Assembly: GCF_914271545.1 (NCBI RefSeq)
Contig: NZ_CAJZAH010000005.1
Location: forward strand, 1 to 64,000
Source: Cupriavidus respiraculi
Lineage (GTDB): Bacteria > Pseudomonadota > Gammaproteobacteria > Burkholderiales > Burkholderiaceae
Reading direction: 5' to 3'
DNA length: 64,000 nucleotides
Part shown: piece by piece, positions 8,906 through 17,784 of the stretch
Layout: the number at the start of each line of letters is the position of its first letter
How positions within the stretch are numbered: the stretch's first letter is position 1
Notes under the pieces: generated by a model
What the model saw: only the letters and a program-made list of their open reading frames with translations
Databases searched by the model: none
What the model was told of the DNA's origin: nothing
Position numbers and translations under genes: made by a program

Positions 8906-9697
8906 ATGGCATTCCGATCCGACTCCAAGTTCATGCTGCGCGTGTGGCAACTGCTCGTCCTGGTGGCGATCCTGGGCGCATGGCATGCGTTCACGCGCTC
9001 GCAGCAGGTGTCCTTCTTCTTCGGCGAGCCGCTGGTGGTGGCGCAGCGCATCTGGAACTGGTTCGTCGTCGAGCGCGATATCTACATCCATCTCGGCGTA
9101 ACGCTGCTGGAAACCGTGCTGGCCTTCGGCATCGGCACGGTGGCGGGGCTGGGCGTGGGCCTGTGGCTGGCGCTCAGCCCGCTGACCTCGGCCATTCTCG
9201 ATCCCTACGTGAAGGCGATGAACTCGATGCCGCGGGTCATTCTCGCGCCGATCTTCGCGGTGTGGTTCGGCCTGGGCATCTGGTCCAAGGTGGCGCTGGC
9301 CGTCACGCTGGTGTTCTTCATCGTGTTCTTCAACGTCTACCAGGGCGTCAAGGAAGTCAGCCCGGTGGTGCTGGCCAACGCGCGCATGCTGGGCGCCAAC
9401 CAGAAGCAGCTGCTGCGCCATGTCTATCTGCCCAGCGCGACGAGCTGGGTGTTCTCGTCGTTGCATACGTCGGTGGGTCTGGCCTTCGTGGGTGCCGTGG
9501 TCGGAGAGTATCTGGGCTCCGCGCGTGGCGTTGGCTATCTGATCCTGCAGGCCGAAGGCACCTTTGACATCAACACGGTCTTCGCCGGCATCGTGGTGCT
9601 GACCGCCTGCGCGCTGGTGCTGGACTGGATGGTGGGCATCGCCGAGCGGCGGCTGATGAAGTGGCAGCCGAGCAGCGGGGAAACGGAAAAGCTGTAG
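8906..9697 (+). CDS. ABC transporter permease (NitT/TauT type)
   Basis: A 263-residue inner-membrane permease with about six membrane segments (for example VWQLLVLVAILGAWHAF and VALAVTLVFFIVFFNVYQ). The cytoplasmic coupling loop has the EAA-like pattern NARMLGANQKQLLRHVYLP. It forms the channel of the importer with the genes at 6765 and 7945. I chose the ATG at 8906 because the family N-terminus begins here, but there is no good ribosome-binding site. The alternative ATG at 8771 would overlap the ATPase gene by 26 bp and add a 45-residue Thr/Ala-rich N-terminus. Confidence 0.88.
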   Translation: MAFRSDSKFMLRVWQLLVLVAILGAWHAFTRSQQVSFFFGEPLVVAQRIWNWFVVERDIYIHLGVTLLETVLAFGIGTVAGLGVGLWLALSPLTSAILDPYVKAMNSMPRVILAPIFAVWFGLGIWSKVALAVTLVFFIVFFNVYQGVKEVSPVVLANARMLGANQKQLLRHVYLPSATSWVFSSLHTSVGLAFVGAVVGEYLGSARGVGYLILQAEGTFDINTVFAGIVVLTACALVLDWMVGIAERRLMKWQPSSGETEKL

Positions 9698-9777
9698 GGC
9701 GCCCGGCGGGGCGCTGTCGCCCGCGGGGACTATCTCCTTGCGCGGCGTGGGGTCATGCGGGGACTAAGGGTATTCCC

Positions 9778-9820
9778 TATAATCGGCCGGACGTGCTGCG
9801 CGGCGCCCCTGGGGCGCCGC
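9778..9820 (+). promoter_or_regulatory. -10 box and palindrome upstream of the Old Yellow Enzyme gene
   Basis: A perfect TATAAT lies at 9778-9783 with no clear -35 at the usual distance. It is followed by a near-continuous inverted repeat, GCGGCGCCCC (9800-9809) and GGGGCGCCGC (9811-9820). This could be an RNA hairpin in the leader or a repressor operator just downstream of the transcription start. OYE genes are often repressor-controlled, but no TetR-type gene is adjacent. Confidence 0.5.
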
Positions 9821-9860
9821 CAGCGACCCCGACCGCTTCCCCCCAAACACGGCCCCCCCG

Positions 9861-10961
9861 ATGACTTCTTCGCTGTTCCAGCCCGCGCAAGCGGGCGCCG
9901 TATCGTTGCCCAACCGCGTCCTGATGGCGCCGCTGACCCGCTCGCGGGCCGGCCAGCCGGGCGATGTCCCCACCGACCTGAACGTCGAGTACTACGTCCA
10001 GCGCGCCAGCGCCGGACTGATCGTGACCGAGGCCACGCAGATCTCCCGCCAGGGGCAGGGCTATGCCTGGACCCCGGGCATCTATACCGATGCGCAGGAA
10101 GCGGGATGGAAGCGCGTGGTGGACGCCGTGCATGCGCGTGGCGGACGCCTGTCGCTGCAGTTGTGGCACGTGGGCCGGATTTCGCACAGCCTGCTGCAGG
10201 AGAACGGGCAGGCGCCGGTGGCGCCGTCCGCGTTGATCGCCGAGAACTCGCAGTGCTTCGTGGTGCAGCCCGACGGCACGCCGGCCAACGTGCCGACGGA
10301 AACGCCGCGCGCGCTGGCCACCGACGAACTGCCCGGTATCGTCCTGCAGTACCGCGATGCGACCCGCCGCGCGAAGCGCGCGGGCTTCGACCTGGTGGAG
10401 ATCCACGCCGCCAACGGCTATCTGCTGAACCAGTTCCTCGCGACGGGGAGCAATCAGCGCACCGACGCCTACGGCGGCTCGCTGGAGAATCGCGCGCGGC
10501 TGGTGCTGGAGGTGGTGGATGCCGTCGCGGCCGAGATCGGTGCCGATCGCACCGGCATCCGGCTGTCGCCGCATTTCTCGGGGCATGGCATGGTCGACGA
10601 CGAGAGCGAGGCCATCACCCTCTATCTGGCGCGCGAGTTCACGCGGCGCGGCCTTGCCTATCTGCATATCGCGGAGCCCGACTGGGCTGGCGGGCCCGAC
10701 CTGACCGACAGCTTCCGCCGCCAGTTGCGCGAGGCCTTCGGCGGCCTGCTGATCTTCTGCGGCAAGTACGACCGCGACAGCGCCGCGGCGCTGATCGATG
10801 CCGGCATCGGCGACGCCGTGGCCTTCGGCCGCCCGTTCATCGCCAATCCGGACCTGGTCGAGCGCATGCGCCGGGATGCGCCGCTGAACAAGCCCGACCG
10901 CAACACCTTCTACGGCGGCGGCGCCGAGGGCTATACCGACTACCCGGCGCTGGCGGCCTGA
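9861..10961 (+). CDS. Old Yellow Enzyme-family alkene reductase (NemA-like)
   Basis: A 366-residue FMN-dependent TIM-barrel oxidoreductase. The substrate-binding pair is H182 and N185 with the proton donor Y187 in EIHAANGYLLNQFL, then GGSLENRARL follows. VLMAPLTRSRA at the N-terminus and FGRPFIANPDLVERM near the end are typical of the NemA/PETN-reductase group. These enzymes reduce alpha,beta-unsaturated carbonyls and nitro compounds with NAD(P)H, usually in electrophile detoxification. The gene is convergent with a quinone reductase gene, which suggests a redox-stress pair by theme only. Confidence 0.92.
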   Translation: MTSSLFQPAQAGAVSLPNRVLMAPLTRSRAGQPGDVPTDLNVEYYVQRASAGLIVTEATQISRQGQGYAWTPGIYTDAQEAGWKRVVDAVHARGGRLSLQLWHVGRISHSLLQENGQAPVAPSALIAENSQCFVVQPDGTPANVPTETPRALATDELPGIVLQYRDATRRAKRAGFDLVEIHAANGYLLNQFLATGSNQRTDAYGGSLENRARLVLEVVDAVAAEIGADRTGIRLSPHFSGHGMVDDESEAITLYLAREFTRRGLAYLHIAEPDWAGGPDLTDSFRRQLREAFGGLLIFCGKYDRDSAAALIDAGIGDAVAFGRPFIANPDLVERMRRDAPLNKPDRNTFYGGGAEGYTDYPALAA

Positions 10962-10974
10962 CGTCGGGCCTGAT

Positions 10975-11010
10975 GCGCGTCGCGGGGACGTCCGATTTCC
11001 CCGCGCGCGC
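10975..11010. terminator. Hairpin between convergent genes
   Basis: CGCGGGG (10981-10987) pairs with CCCCGCG (10999-11005) and the flanking GCGCG/CGCGC extends the stem past one bulged T; the loop has 11 bases. There is no T-run, so intrinsic termination is uncertain, but the position between two converging genes fits a shared terminator. Confidence 0.4.
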
Positions 11011-11028
11011 ACCGCGTCAAACGCAGGG

Positions 11029-12003
11029 TCAGGGCACGATCACGATCTTGCCGGTGACCTTGCGCGCCTCCATGTCCTTCAGCGCCTGCGTGGCCTGCTC
11101 CAGCGGATAGCGGGCCGAGATATGCGGGCGGATCTTGCCCTCCTGCATCCAGCCCAGCATCTGCGCCATATTGGCCTGATTCGCGCGCGGCTCGCGCCGC
11201 ACGAACTCGCCCCAGAACACGCCCACCAGCGAGGCGCCCTTGAGCAGCGCCAGGTTCAGCGGCATCTTCGGAATCTCGCCGTTGGCGAAACCCACGACCA
11301 GATAGCGTCCGCGCCAGCCAATGGAGCGGAAGGCCGGCTCCGCGTACACGCCGCCCACCGGGTCGTAGACCACATCGGGGCCCTTGCCGGCGGTCAGTTC
11401 CTTCACCCGCTCGCGCAGGTCCTCGGTGCTGTAGTTGATCAGCGCATCCGCGCCGTGCTCCTTGCACACCGCGAGTTTCTCGTCGGTCGAGGCCGCGGCG
11501 ATCACGCGCGCGCCGATGGCCTTGCCGATCTCGATGGCCGCCAGGCCCACGCCGCCCGCGGCGCCGAGCACCAGCATGGTTTCGCCGGCCTTGAGCTCGC
11601 CGCGGTCGACCACGGCGTGGTGCGAGGTGCCATAGGTCAGCGTGAAGGCGGCGGCGGTCTCGAAATCGATGCCCGGCGGCATCGGCACCACGGCCTTGGC
11701 CGGAGCCTTGGCCTGCGAGGCGAACGCACCGTTGCCCAGGTAGGCGATGACCTTGTCGCCCGGCTTGAACTGCGTCACGCCTTCGCCGACGGCGCTGATC
11801 ACGCCGGCCAGTTCGGAACCGGGAGAGAAGGGCAGTTGCGGCTTGGCCTGGTACTTGTTCTGGATGATCAGCACGTCGGGAAAATTGACCCCGGCCGCCT
11901 TGACGTCGATGACCACTTCGTCCGGACCCGGCACGAGGTCGGGCAGCGTTTCCAGAACCAGCGAATCGGGCGGACCCCAGGCTTTGCACAGCACGGCTTT
12001 CAT
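11029..12003 (-). CDS. Quinone oxidoreductase, zinc-free MDR family (QOR-like)
   Basis: A 324-residue medium-chain dehydrogenase/reductase of the quinone oxidoreductase type. The N-terminal GroES-like part (MKAVLCKAWGPPDSLVLE) is followed by the nucleotide fold with GAAGGVG at residues 147-153. The structural zinc cysteines of alcohol dehydrogenases are absent. It likely passes electrons from NADPH to quinones or enones. The start was set at 12003 because GAGGAGAC precedes it on the minus strand by about 5 bases. It diverges from surE with 191 bp between them. Confidence 0.9.
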   Translation of the reverse strand: MKAVLCKAWGPPDSLVLETLPDLVPGPDEVVIDVKAAGVNFPDVLIIQNKYQAKPQLPFSPGSELAGVISAVGEGVTQFKPGDKVIAYLGNGAFASQAKAPAKAVVPMPPGIDFETAAAFTLTYGTSHHAVVDRGELKAGETMLVLGAAGGVGLAAIEIGKAIGARVIAAASTDEKLAVCKEHGADALINYSTEDLRERVKELTAGKGPDVVYDPVGGVYAEPAFRSIGWRGRYLVVGFANGEIPKMPLNLALLKGASLVGVFWGEFVRREPRANQANMAQMLGWMQEGKIRPHISARYPLEQATQALKDMEARKVTGKIVIVP

Positions 12004-12181
12004 CTTGTCTCCTCGGATAGTGGTTGTTTGCGCGCCGCAACGCAGGCGCGCGGGCCGATCAAGTGTAGCGCACAAAAGTACGACCGTTCAGTTCGGTGAG
12101 AGGCGCGCCGGAAGCGGCCGCGCGGTGCGCTGGCGCGCCTTTCGCGCGTGGCGCGGCGGCATTGGCGGGGTTTGCCTCAGG

Positions 12182-12187
12182 TACAAT
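12182..12187 (+). promoter_or_regulatory. -10 box (TACAAT) 7 nt before surE
   Basis: TACAAT ends 7 bases before the surE ATG, so transcription should start at or next to the A of the start codon. No Shine-Dalgarno sequence fits in the space. The nearest -35-like TTGGCG is only 14 bases upstream, so the -35 is weak or absent. The arrangement resembles that before rlmB at 41726. Confidence 0.6.
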
Positions 12188-12194
12188 CGCGGCC

Positions 12195-12947
12195 ATGCAT
12201 ATCCTTCTCGCAAACGATGACGGTTATCTGGCGCCAGGACTTGCCGTCCTGCACGCCGCGCTCGCGCCGCTGGGTCGCATCACGGTGATCGCGCCCGAGC
12301 AGAACCATAGCGGCGCCTCGAATTCGCTGACGCTGCAGCGTCCGTTGTCGATCTTCGAGGCCACCGAAGGCGTGCAGAAGGGCTTCCGCTTCGTCAATGG
12401 CACTCCGACCGACTGCGTGCATATCGCGCTGACCGGCTTGCTCGACGAAAAGCCCGACCTGGTGGTGTCCGGCATCAACCAGGGGCAGAACATGGGCGAG
12501 GACGTGCTGTACTCCGGCACCGTCGCCGCCGCCATCGAGGGCTTCCTGCTGGGCATTCCATCGATCGCCTTCTCGCAGCTGGACAAGGGCTGGGAACATC
12601 TGGACGCCGCCGCCCGCATCGCGCGCGGCATCGTCGAGCGCGCCATCGCCGCGCCGATGCCCGAGCCGTTCCTGCTCAACGTCAATATCCCGAACCTGCC
12701 GTTCGAACATATCAAGGGCCATCGCGCCACGCGGCTCGGCAAGCGCCATCCGTCGCAGCCCGTGATCGCGCAGGTCAATCCGCGCGGCGAGACCAACTAC
12801 TGGATCGGCCCCGCCGGCGACGCGCGCGATGCCAGCGAGGGCACGGACTTCCATGCGACCGCGCAAGGCTACGTGTCGCTGACCCCGTTGCAACTCGACC
12901 TCACCCATCGCGCCGGGCTGGAACAGATCAGCGCATGGCTGAAGTAA
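12195..12947 (+). CDS. surE: 5'/3'-nucleotidase SurE
   Basis: A 250-residue survival protein of the SurE family, a metal-dependent phosphatase that removes phosphate from nucleoside monophosphates and short polyphosphates. The metal site D8-D9 in ILLANDDGY, the Ser/Asn loop [11 protein letters not shown] and [22 protein letters not shown] are all present. It is first in the surE-pcm-nlpD-rpoS block, linked to stationary-phase survival. The start codon lies right behind a -10 box, which points to a leaderless mRNA. Confidence 0.96.
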   Translation: MHILLANDDGYLAPGLAVLHAALAPLGRITVIAPEQNHSGASNSLTLQRPLSIFEATEGVQKGFRFVNGTPTDCVHIALTGLLDEKPDLVVSGINQGQNMGEDVLYSGTVAAAIEGFLLGIPSIAFSQLDKGWEHLDAAARIARGIVERAIAAPMPEPFLLNVNIPNLPFEHIKGHRATRLGKRHPSQPVIAQVNPRGETNYWIGPAGDARDASEGTDFHATAQGYVSLTPLQLDLTHRAGLEQISAWLK

Positions 12948-12984
12948 GCCGGTCCGCCATGCGCGCAGCGCCGATACCGTCGCC

Positions 12985-13908
12985 ATGAGTTCGGACTCGC
13001 GTCGAAACAAGTGGCCGTTGCCGCTGGACGCCGTCGTCGAGCGCAAGCCGGCGCCGGCGCGCACGGCCGGCCTGCCGGCAGTGGGTGCCACCCGCAAGCC
13101 GACCGCCGCGCCGGCACCGGCACCGAAGCCGCGCGCGGCGTCGAGCCCCGCCAAGCCCAAGCCGGCCGCCCCGGCCCCCGCGCCGGCCAGCGCGGTGCTG
13201 GCCAAGGCGAGCGCCGCCAGCGCGGGCGGCGGCGGCATGGCCTCGGACAGGGCGCGCGGCGCCCTGGCGGCGCGCCTGCGCGCCGGCGGCATACGCGACG
13301 AACGGGTATTGGGCGCGATCGGCACGGTGCCGCGCCATCTGTTCGTCGAGCCCGGCCTGGCCTCGCAGGCGTACGAAGACGCCGCGCTGCCGATCGGGCA
13401 TCAGCAGACCATCTCCAAACCGTCCGTGGTGGCACGGATGATCGAACTGCTGCGCCATGGGCTGGCGCCGGGGCAGCCGCTGGAGAACGTGCTGGAAATC
13501 GGCACTGGATGCGGTTACCAGGCCGCCGTACTTAGCCTGGTGGCGCGCGATGTGTTCTCCATCGAACGGATCCGGCCGCTGCACGAGCAGGCCAAGGCGA
13601 ACCTGCGTCCTTTACGCCTGCCCAATCTGCGGCTGCACTATGGCGATGGCATGCTGGGCCTGCCGCAGGCGGCCCCGTTTTCATCCATCATCCTGGCGGC
13701 GGCCGGCATGGAAGTGCCGGAGGCGTTGCTGGAGCAGCTCGCCATCGGCGGGCGGCTGATCGCCCCCGTGGCGGTGGCGCCCAGCGCCGGGCCGGGACAG
13801 GCGGGAACGCAGCAGTTGCTGTTGATCGAACGGCGCGCGCGTCACCGTTTTCACCGTACCGCGCTTGAAGCCGTTTTCTTTGTGCCATTAAAATCGGGCA
13901 CCACCTGA
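12985..13908 (+). CDS. pcm: Protein-L-isoaspartate O-methyltransferase with Ala/Pro-rich N-terminal extension
   Basis: A 307-residue protein; the usual enzyme is about 210-220. Residues from about 84 on match PCMT, which methylates isoaspartyl residues to start their repair. [21 protein letters not shown] and the SAM-binding [13 protein letters not shown] (about 168-180) are clear. Residues 20-80 are a low-complexity Ala/Pro/Lys linker. A later ATG at residue 85 (13237) would give a normal-length enzyme, so the extension could be an annotation artefact. However, the frame is open, GC-rich and free of stops from the upstream ATG. It sits 37 bp after surE and 8 bp before nlpD. Confidence 0.93.
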   Translation: MSSDSRRNKWPLPLDAVVERKPAPARTAGLPAVGATRKPTAAPAPAPKPRAASSPAKPKPAAPAPAPASAVLAKASAASAGGGGMASDRARGALAARLRAGGIRDERVLGAIGTVPRHLFVEPGLASQAYEDAALPIGHQQTISKPSVVARMIELLRHGLAPGQPLENVLEIGTGCGYQAAVLSLVARDVFSIERIRPLHEQAKANLRPLRLPNLRLHYGDGMLGLPQAAPFSSIILAAAGMEVPEALLEQLAIGGRLIAPVAVAPSAGPGQAGTQQLLLIERRARHRFHRTALEAVFFVPLKSGTT

Positions 13909-13916
13909 GTCGAACT

Positions 13917-14792
13917 ATGCACAACATCGTGATTTCGCAACCGATTGCGCAACGTCTGGCACGTGCCGGGCAGTTGGCCACCGTTTCCTCGCTGGTCGCC
14001 CTGCTGGCCGCGTGCGCGTCGTCGCCCATGCCCGCCCCGGTGGTCGACCGCACCACCGGCGGCACCGCCGCGGCCCCGGCCCCGCTCGAGCCCGCGCCCC
14101 CCGGCTTCTACCGCGTCAAGCGCGGCGATACCCTGTACCGGATCGCGCTCGAGAACGGGCAGTCCTATCGCGATGTCGCGAGCTGGAACAACATCGTCAA
14201 CGCCAATCAGATCGAGGTTGGCCAGTTGCTGCGCGTGGTCCCGCCCGGTGCCGAGGTCAATGCGGCCACCGGCGTAGCCACCATGCCGATAGCGCCGGGC
14301 AGCGTGCAGGCCCAGCCGATCGACCAGGCCACGCCAGCCGCCACGCCGATGCCGTCCGCGCCCGTCGCCACCACCCCGTCCACGCCGCCGTCCGCGCCTG
14401 CCGCGGCCTCGGCCCCCGCGGGCGAGGGCTCGGTCGCGCTGGCCTGGCCGGCGACCGGCCAGCTGCTCGGCCGCTTCGATGACAAGGGCAACAAAGGCAT
14501 CGATATATCGGGCAAGAAAGGCGATGCCGTGCTGGCCGCGGATGACGGCCGCGTGATTCACGTCGGCCCCTTGCGCGGCTACGGGAATCTTGTCATCATC
14601 AAACACAACGAGACTTTTCTTACTGCCTACGGCCACAACGAAAAGGTTCTGGTCACCGAGCAATCGACGGTCCGCAAGGGCCAGAAAATTGCGGAAATGG
14701 GCAACACTGATGCCGATCGCGTGAAGCTGCACTTCGAGGTACGCAGAAACGGGAAGCCGGTTGATCCGATGCGGTACTTGCCGCCACAGTGA
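13917..14792 (+). CDS. nlpD: NlpD-like LysM/M23 lipoprotein, catalytically degenerate
   Basis: A 291-residue lipoprotein. The lipobox LLAAC places the lipidated cysteine at C33. A LysM peptidoglycan-binding domain follows at about 61-110 (YRVKRGDTLYRIA). A Pro/Ala linker leads to an M23 (LytM) domain at about 175-288. The first zinc ligand of true M23 enzymes (HxGxD) is replaced: the sequence reads NKGIDISG at 192-199, while H272 in HFEVR is kept. In enterobacteria such degenerate NlpD activates the amidase AmiC during division, and that is the likely role. The gene is 6 bp before rpoS; in relatives a main rpoS promoter lies inside nlpD. Confidence 0.93.
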   Translation: MHNIVISQPIAQRLARAGQLATVSSLVALLAACASSPMPAPVVDRTTGGTAAAPAPLEPAPPGFYRVKRGDTLYRIALENGQSYRDVASWNNIVNANQIEVGQLLRVVPPGAEVNAATGVATMPIAPGSVQAQPIDQATPAATPMPSAPVATTPSTPPSAPAAASAPAGEGSVALAWPATGQLLGRFDDKGNKGIDISGKKGDAVLAADDGRVIHVGPLRGYGNLVIIKHNETFLTAYGHNEKVLVTEQSTVRKGQKIAEMGNTDADRVKLHFEVRRNGKPVDPMRYLPPQ

Positions 14793-14798
14793 GGGTTC

Positions 14799-15962
14799 AT
14801 GCCACGCCAGAAAACTGTCTCCTCCGGAAATACCACACGGACCCGCCGTGCCAAGGAACCGGAAGTCCGCTCTGGTGTGGCACAGTCCGAGGTTGAGATC
14901 GACGGCTTCGACGGCGATCTCGCGGCGGACATGGTCCCAGTGACCGACGAACCCATCGCGCCCGGCGCCTCCGTCGCCGAACTGCGCGAAGCCGATATCC
15001 TCGCCGACGACGCCGGCTCCGCCCGCGATGACGACGACGGCGACGACGATGCGGACGAGGACGAAGCCACGGCCGAGCCGGCGGCCACCGAACACGAGGA
15101 ATTCCGCAGCGCGCTCCATACCGAGCTGGCCGCCGATACGGTGCAGCACTACCTGAACCGCATCAGCATCAAGCCGCTGCTGTCCGCGCCCGAAGAACTG
15201 CATTTCTCGACCCTGGCCAAGGACGGCGATTTCTCCGCGCGCCAGGTCATGATCGAGCGCAACCTGCGGCTGGTGGTCAGCATCGCGAAGGGCTATCTGA
15301 ATCGCGGCGTGCCGTTGCTCGACCTGATCGAGGAAGGCAATCTCGGCCTGATGCACGCGATCGAAAAATTCGATCCCACGCGCGGGTTCCGCTTTTCCAC
15401 CTACGCCACCTGGTGGATCCGCCAGAGCATCGAGCGCGCGATCATGAACCAGGCGCGCACGGTACGGCTGCCGGTCCATGTCATCCGCGAACTGAATCAG
15501 GTACTGCGCGCCAAGCGGCATCTGGAGAAGGGCGGCACCGACGGGCGCGACGCCAGCCTCGAGGACATCGCGCACCTGCTGGGCAAGACGCCCGACGAGA
15601 TCCAGGATGTGCTCGCGTTGAACGAGCACACCACCTCGCTCGATACGCCGTTCGACCTGGACCCGGGCTCGAGTCTTCTGGACTTTCTCTCCGACGAACA
15701 CAATGCCGCGCCCGATCAGGAAGTCGCGCACCGCGAACTCGAAAACCTGATGAAGCTCTGGCTCGCGCGCCTGTCGGAGAAGCATCGCTACGTGGTGGAG
15801 CGCCGTTTCGGCCTCAACCATATCGAACCCGCCACGCTGGAAGAGCTTGCCGAGGAAATGGGCCTGACACGCGAGCGCGTGCGCCAGATCCAGCAGGAAG
15901 CCCTCGTCAAGCTGAAGCGGCATTTCGCCTCCCAGGGCGTAAGAAAGGACGCTGTTCTATGA
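14799..15962 (+). CDS. rpoS: RNA polymerase sigma factor RpoS
   Basis: A 387-residue sigma-70-family factor, longer than the about 330 residues of E. coli RpoS. The extra length is an N-terminal tail (residues 1 to about 105) ending in a run of acidic residues around 68-90. Core regions are clear: [21 protein letters not shown] (region 2.1), [17 protein letters not shown] (2.3-2.4), and [20 protein letters not shown] (4.2). GAGGG stands 5 bases before the ATG. It controls the stationary-phase and general stress response. Placement after nlpD is the hallmark that separates it from other sigma factors. Confidence 0.95.
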   Translation: MPRQKTVSSGNTTRTRRAKEPEVRSGVAQSEVEIDGFDGDLAADMVPVTDEPIAPGASVAELREADILADDAGSARDDDDGDDDADEDEATAEPAATEHEEFRSALHTELAADTVQHYLNRISIKPLLSAPEELHFSTLAKDGDFSARQVMIERNLRLVVSIAKGYLNRGVPLLDLIEEGNLGLMHAIEKFDPTRGFRFSTYATWWIRQSIERAIMNQARTVRLPVHVIRELNQVLRAKRHLEKGGTDGRDASLEDIAHLLGKTPDEIQDVLALNEHTTSLDTPFDLDPGSSLLDFLSDEHNAAPDQEVAHRELENLMKLWLARLSEKHRYVVERRFGLNHIEPATLEELAEEMGLTRERVRQIQQEALVKLKRHFASQGVRKDAVL

Positions 15963-16792
15963 CGCCTGTGCTGGTCTTCGACATCGAGACCATTCCCGAT
16001 GTCGCCGGCTTGCGCCGTCTGCACGACCATCCCGATTCCCTCAGCGATGCCGACGTGGCGGAGCTCGCCTTCGCGGCGCGCCGCGAAAAGACCGGCAGCG
16101 ATTTTCTGCCGCACTACCTGCAACGGGTAGTGGCCATTTCCTGCGTACTGCGCCGGAACCAGCGCGATGGCACGGCGGTATTCCATGTCGGCTCGCTCGG
16201 CTCCGAGGAAGATGGCGAAGCGGCGCTGATTCAGAAGTTCTACGAATTGATCTCGCGCTACAGCCCCCAGCTCGTGTCGTGGAATGGCGGCGGGTTCGAT
16301 CTGCCGGTGCTGCACTATCGCGGCCTCGTCAATGGCGTGGTCGCGCCGCGCTATTGGGAGATGGGCGAGGGCAGGGACGACGACAGCCGCGACTTCAAGT
16401 GGAACAACTACATCAGCCGCTACCACATGCGGCATCTGGACCTGATGGACCTGCTGGCGATGTACCAGCCGCGCGCCAGCGCGCCGCTGGATGACCTGGC
16501 CAAGCTGTGCGGCTTCCCCGGCAAGATGGGCATGGACGGCAGCAAGGTGTGGCAGGCCTTCCAGGACAATCAGCTCGCCGATATTCGCGCCTACTGCGAG
16601 ACGGATGTCGTCAACACCTATCTGATGTACTGCCGCTTCCAACTGATGCGCGGCGGCCTGACGCCCCAGGAGTTCGATCTCGAGATGGAACTGGTGCAGC
16701 AGACGCTGGCCGAGCTGCCCGGCTCGCAGTGGATGGAATATCTGCGCGCGTTCCGGCTCTCGCCGATGCACGTCGAGACGGAAGAAGATTGA
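15959..16792 (+). CDS. Predicted 3'-5' exonuclease, PolB-like DnaQ fold
   Basis: A 277-residue protein with the three exonuclease motifs of the RNase H-like DEDD superfamily: VFDIETIPD near the N-terminus (acidic residues D8 and E10), [12 protein letters not shown] in the middle, and [13 protein letters not shown] near the C-terminus. It matches the stand-alone PolB-type exonuclease family found next to rpoS in beta-proteobacteria. It starts inside the rpoS stop codon (ATGA overlap at 15959-15962), so it should be co-translated. The substrate, DNA or RNA, is not known from the sequence. Confidence 0.88.
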   Translation: MTPVLVFDIETIPDVAGLRRLHDHPDSLSDADVAELAFAARREKTGSDFLPHYLQRVVAISCVLRRNQRDGTAVFHVGSLGSEEDGEAALIQKFYELISRYSPQLVSWNGGGFDLPVLHYRGLVNGVVAPRYWEMGEGRDDDSRDFKWNNYISRYHMRHLDLMDLLAMYQPRASAPLDDLAKLCGFPGKMGMDGSKVWQAFQDNQLADIRAYCETDVVNTYLMYCRFQLMRGGLTPQEFDLEMELVQQTLAELPGSQWMEYLRAFRLSPMHVETEED

Positions 16793-16832
16793 GCCCCGGC
16801 GGCCGCCGCGCGCCCGCCGTTGTCCGAAGCCG

Positions 16833-17693
16833 CTAGCGCTCCAGCGAGATCGTCAGATGCACGGGCTGATGGTCCGATGCATCGGTTTGCGCATTGACCT
16901 CGCATCGCTCGATGCCCGCTTCCAGGTCCTCCGTCACGAACATGAAGTCGCAGGCGAACGGTGGCTGGGGCCATTGCTCCTTGTCGTAGAGACCGCAGGT
17001 GGGCGCGTGCGCAAGGTCGGGATGGGTATGGAGCCAGGCGTCGCGCCACCCCGGGATGCCCTCGTCGAACGGGGCAACCGTGCGCTGGTAGGCAACATCG
17101 TCCGGCCTCGCATTGAAATCGCCGCAGAGAATGGCCGACTGTGGCCGCGGCTCCGGCGTAAAGGGGCCCGGATAGCTTTCGCCTGGCGCGGGATGCAGCG
17201 CGCGTTGGCAAGCCTCCTCGTGCCAGCTACGCAGCGCCTCGGCCTGCGCGGTGCGCTGCCGCTCCGAGTAGTACTCCAGGTGGGTGCAGATGATGCGCAC
17301 GGGCCGGATGCCCGCCAGCAGCGTGACTTCGAGCGCCACGCGCGGCATCGAGGCCACATGCGGGTCCACGGGCCACGGCAGCGGCCGCCGGAATACTTCC
17401 CGCACCGGCAGCCGGGTCGCGATCAGGTTGCCGAACTGCCGCGGCGTGCCGGCCTCGGAGCGCCGGTCCACGCCCGGCGCAAACAGGATCTCGTAGTCCG
17501 GCAGCAGTCCCTCCAGTTCCTCCACCTGGTCCCGGCCCGGCGTGCCGCGCAGTTCGGGAAAGCCGCGGGAGACCTCCTGCAGGCACAGCACATCGGCATC
17601 CGCCATGTCGCGCAGCGTGGCGACGGTACGGGCCAGGTCGACCCTGCCGTCGCAGCCGCGGCCCCATTGAATGTTCCAGCTGATCAGATCCAT
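16833..17693 (-). CDS. Endonuclease/exonuclease/phosphatase family protein
   Basis: A 286-residue member of the EEP superfamily (DNase I/ExoIII fold). The metal and catalytic motifs are seen in order: LISWNIQWG at the N-terminus, [11 protein letters not shown] with the catalytic Glu, [10 protein letters not shown], and ASDHQPVHL at the C-terminus. It could cut DNA or hydrolyse a phosphodiester or phospholipid; the sequence does not decide. There is no signal peptide, so it is cytosolic. It is divergent from rlmD, with 91 bp between start codons. Confidence 0.85.
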   Translation of the reverse strand: MDLISWNIQWGRGCDGRVDLARTVATLRDMADADVLCLQEVSRGFPELRGTPGRDQVEELEGLLPDYEILFAPGVDRRSEAGTPRQFGNLIATRLPVREVFRRPLPWPVDPHVASMPRVALEVTLLAGIRPVRIICTHLEYYSERQRTAQAEALRSWHEEACQRALHPAPGESYPGPFTPEPRPQSAILCGDFNARPDDVAYQRTVAPFDEGIPGWRDAWLHTHPDLAHAPTCGLYDKEQWPQPPFACDFMFVTEDLEAGIERCEVNAQTDASDHQPVHLTISLER

Positions 17694-17744
17694 GTCATGC
17701 CTTCCGGTTGAGTGCGGCGCGCCCGGCCAGCGGTTCGACTGGTC

Positions 17745-17750
17745 TACAAT
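17745..17750 (+). promoter_or_regulatory. -10 box (TACAAT) upstream of rlmD
   Basis: TACAAT with a C after it, in the same TAnAATC form as other promoters in this window. Transcription from here would start about 17757, 28 bases before the GTG at 17785, which supports that start codon for rlmD. No clear -35 is seen. Confidence 0.5.
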
Positions 17751-17784
17751 CGCGCTTTCGCAAAACAATACTCAGGTCCCGCAG

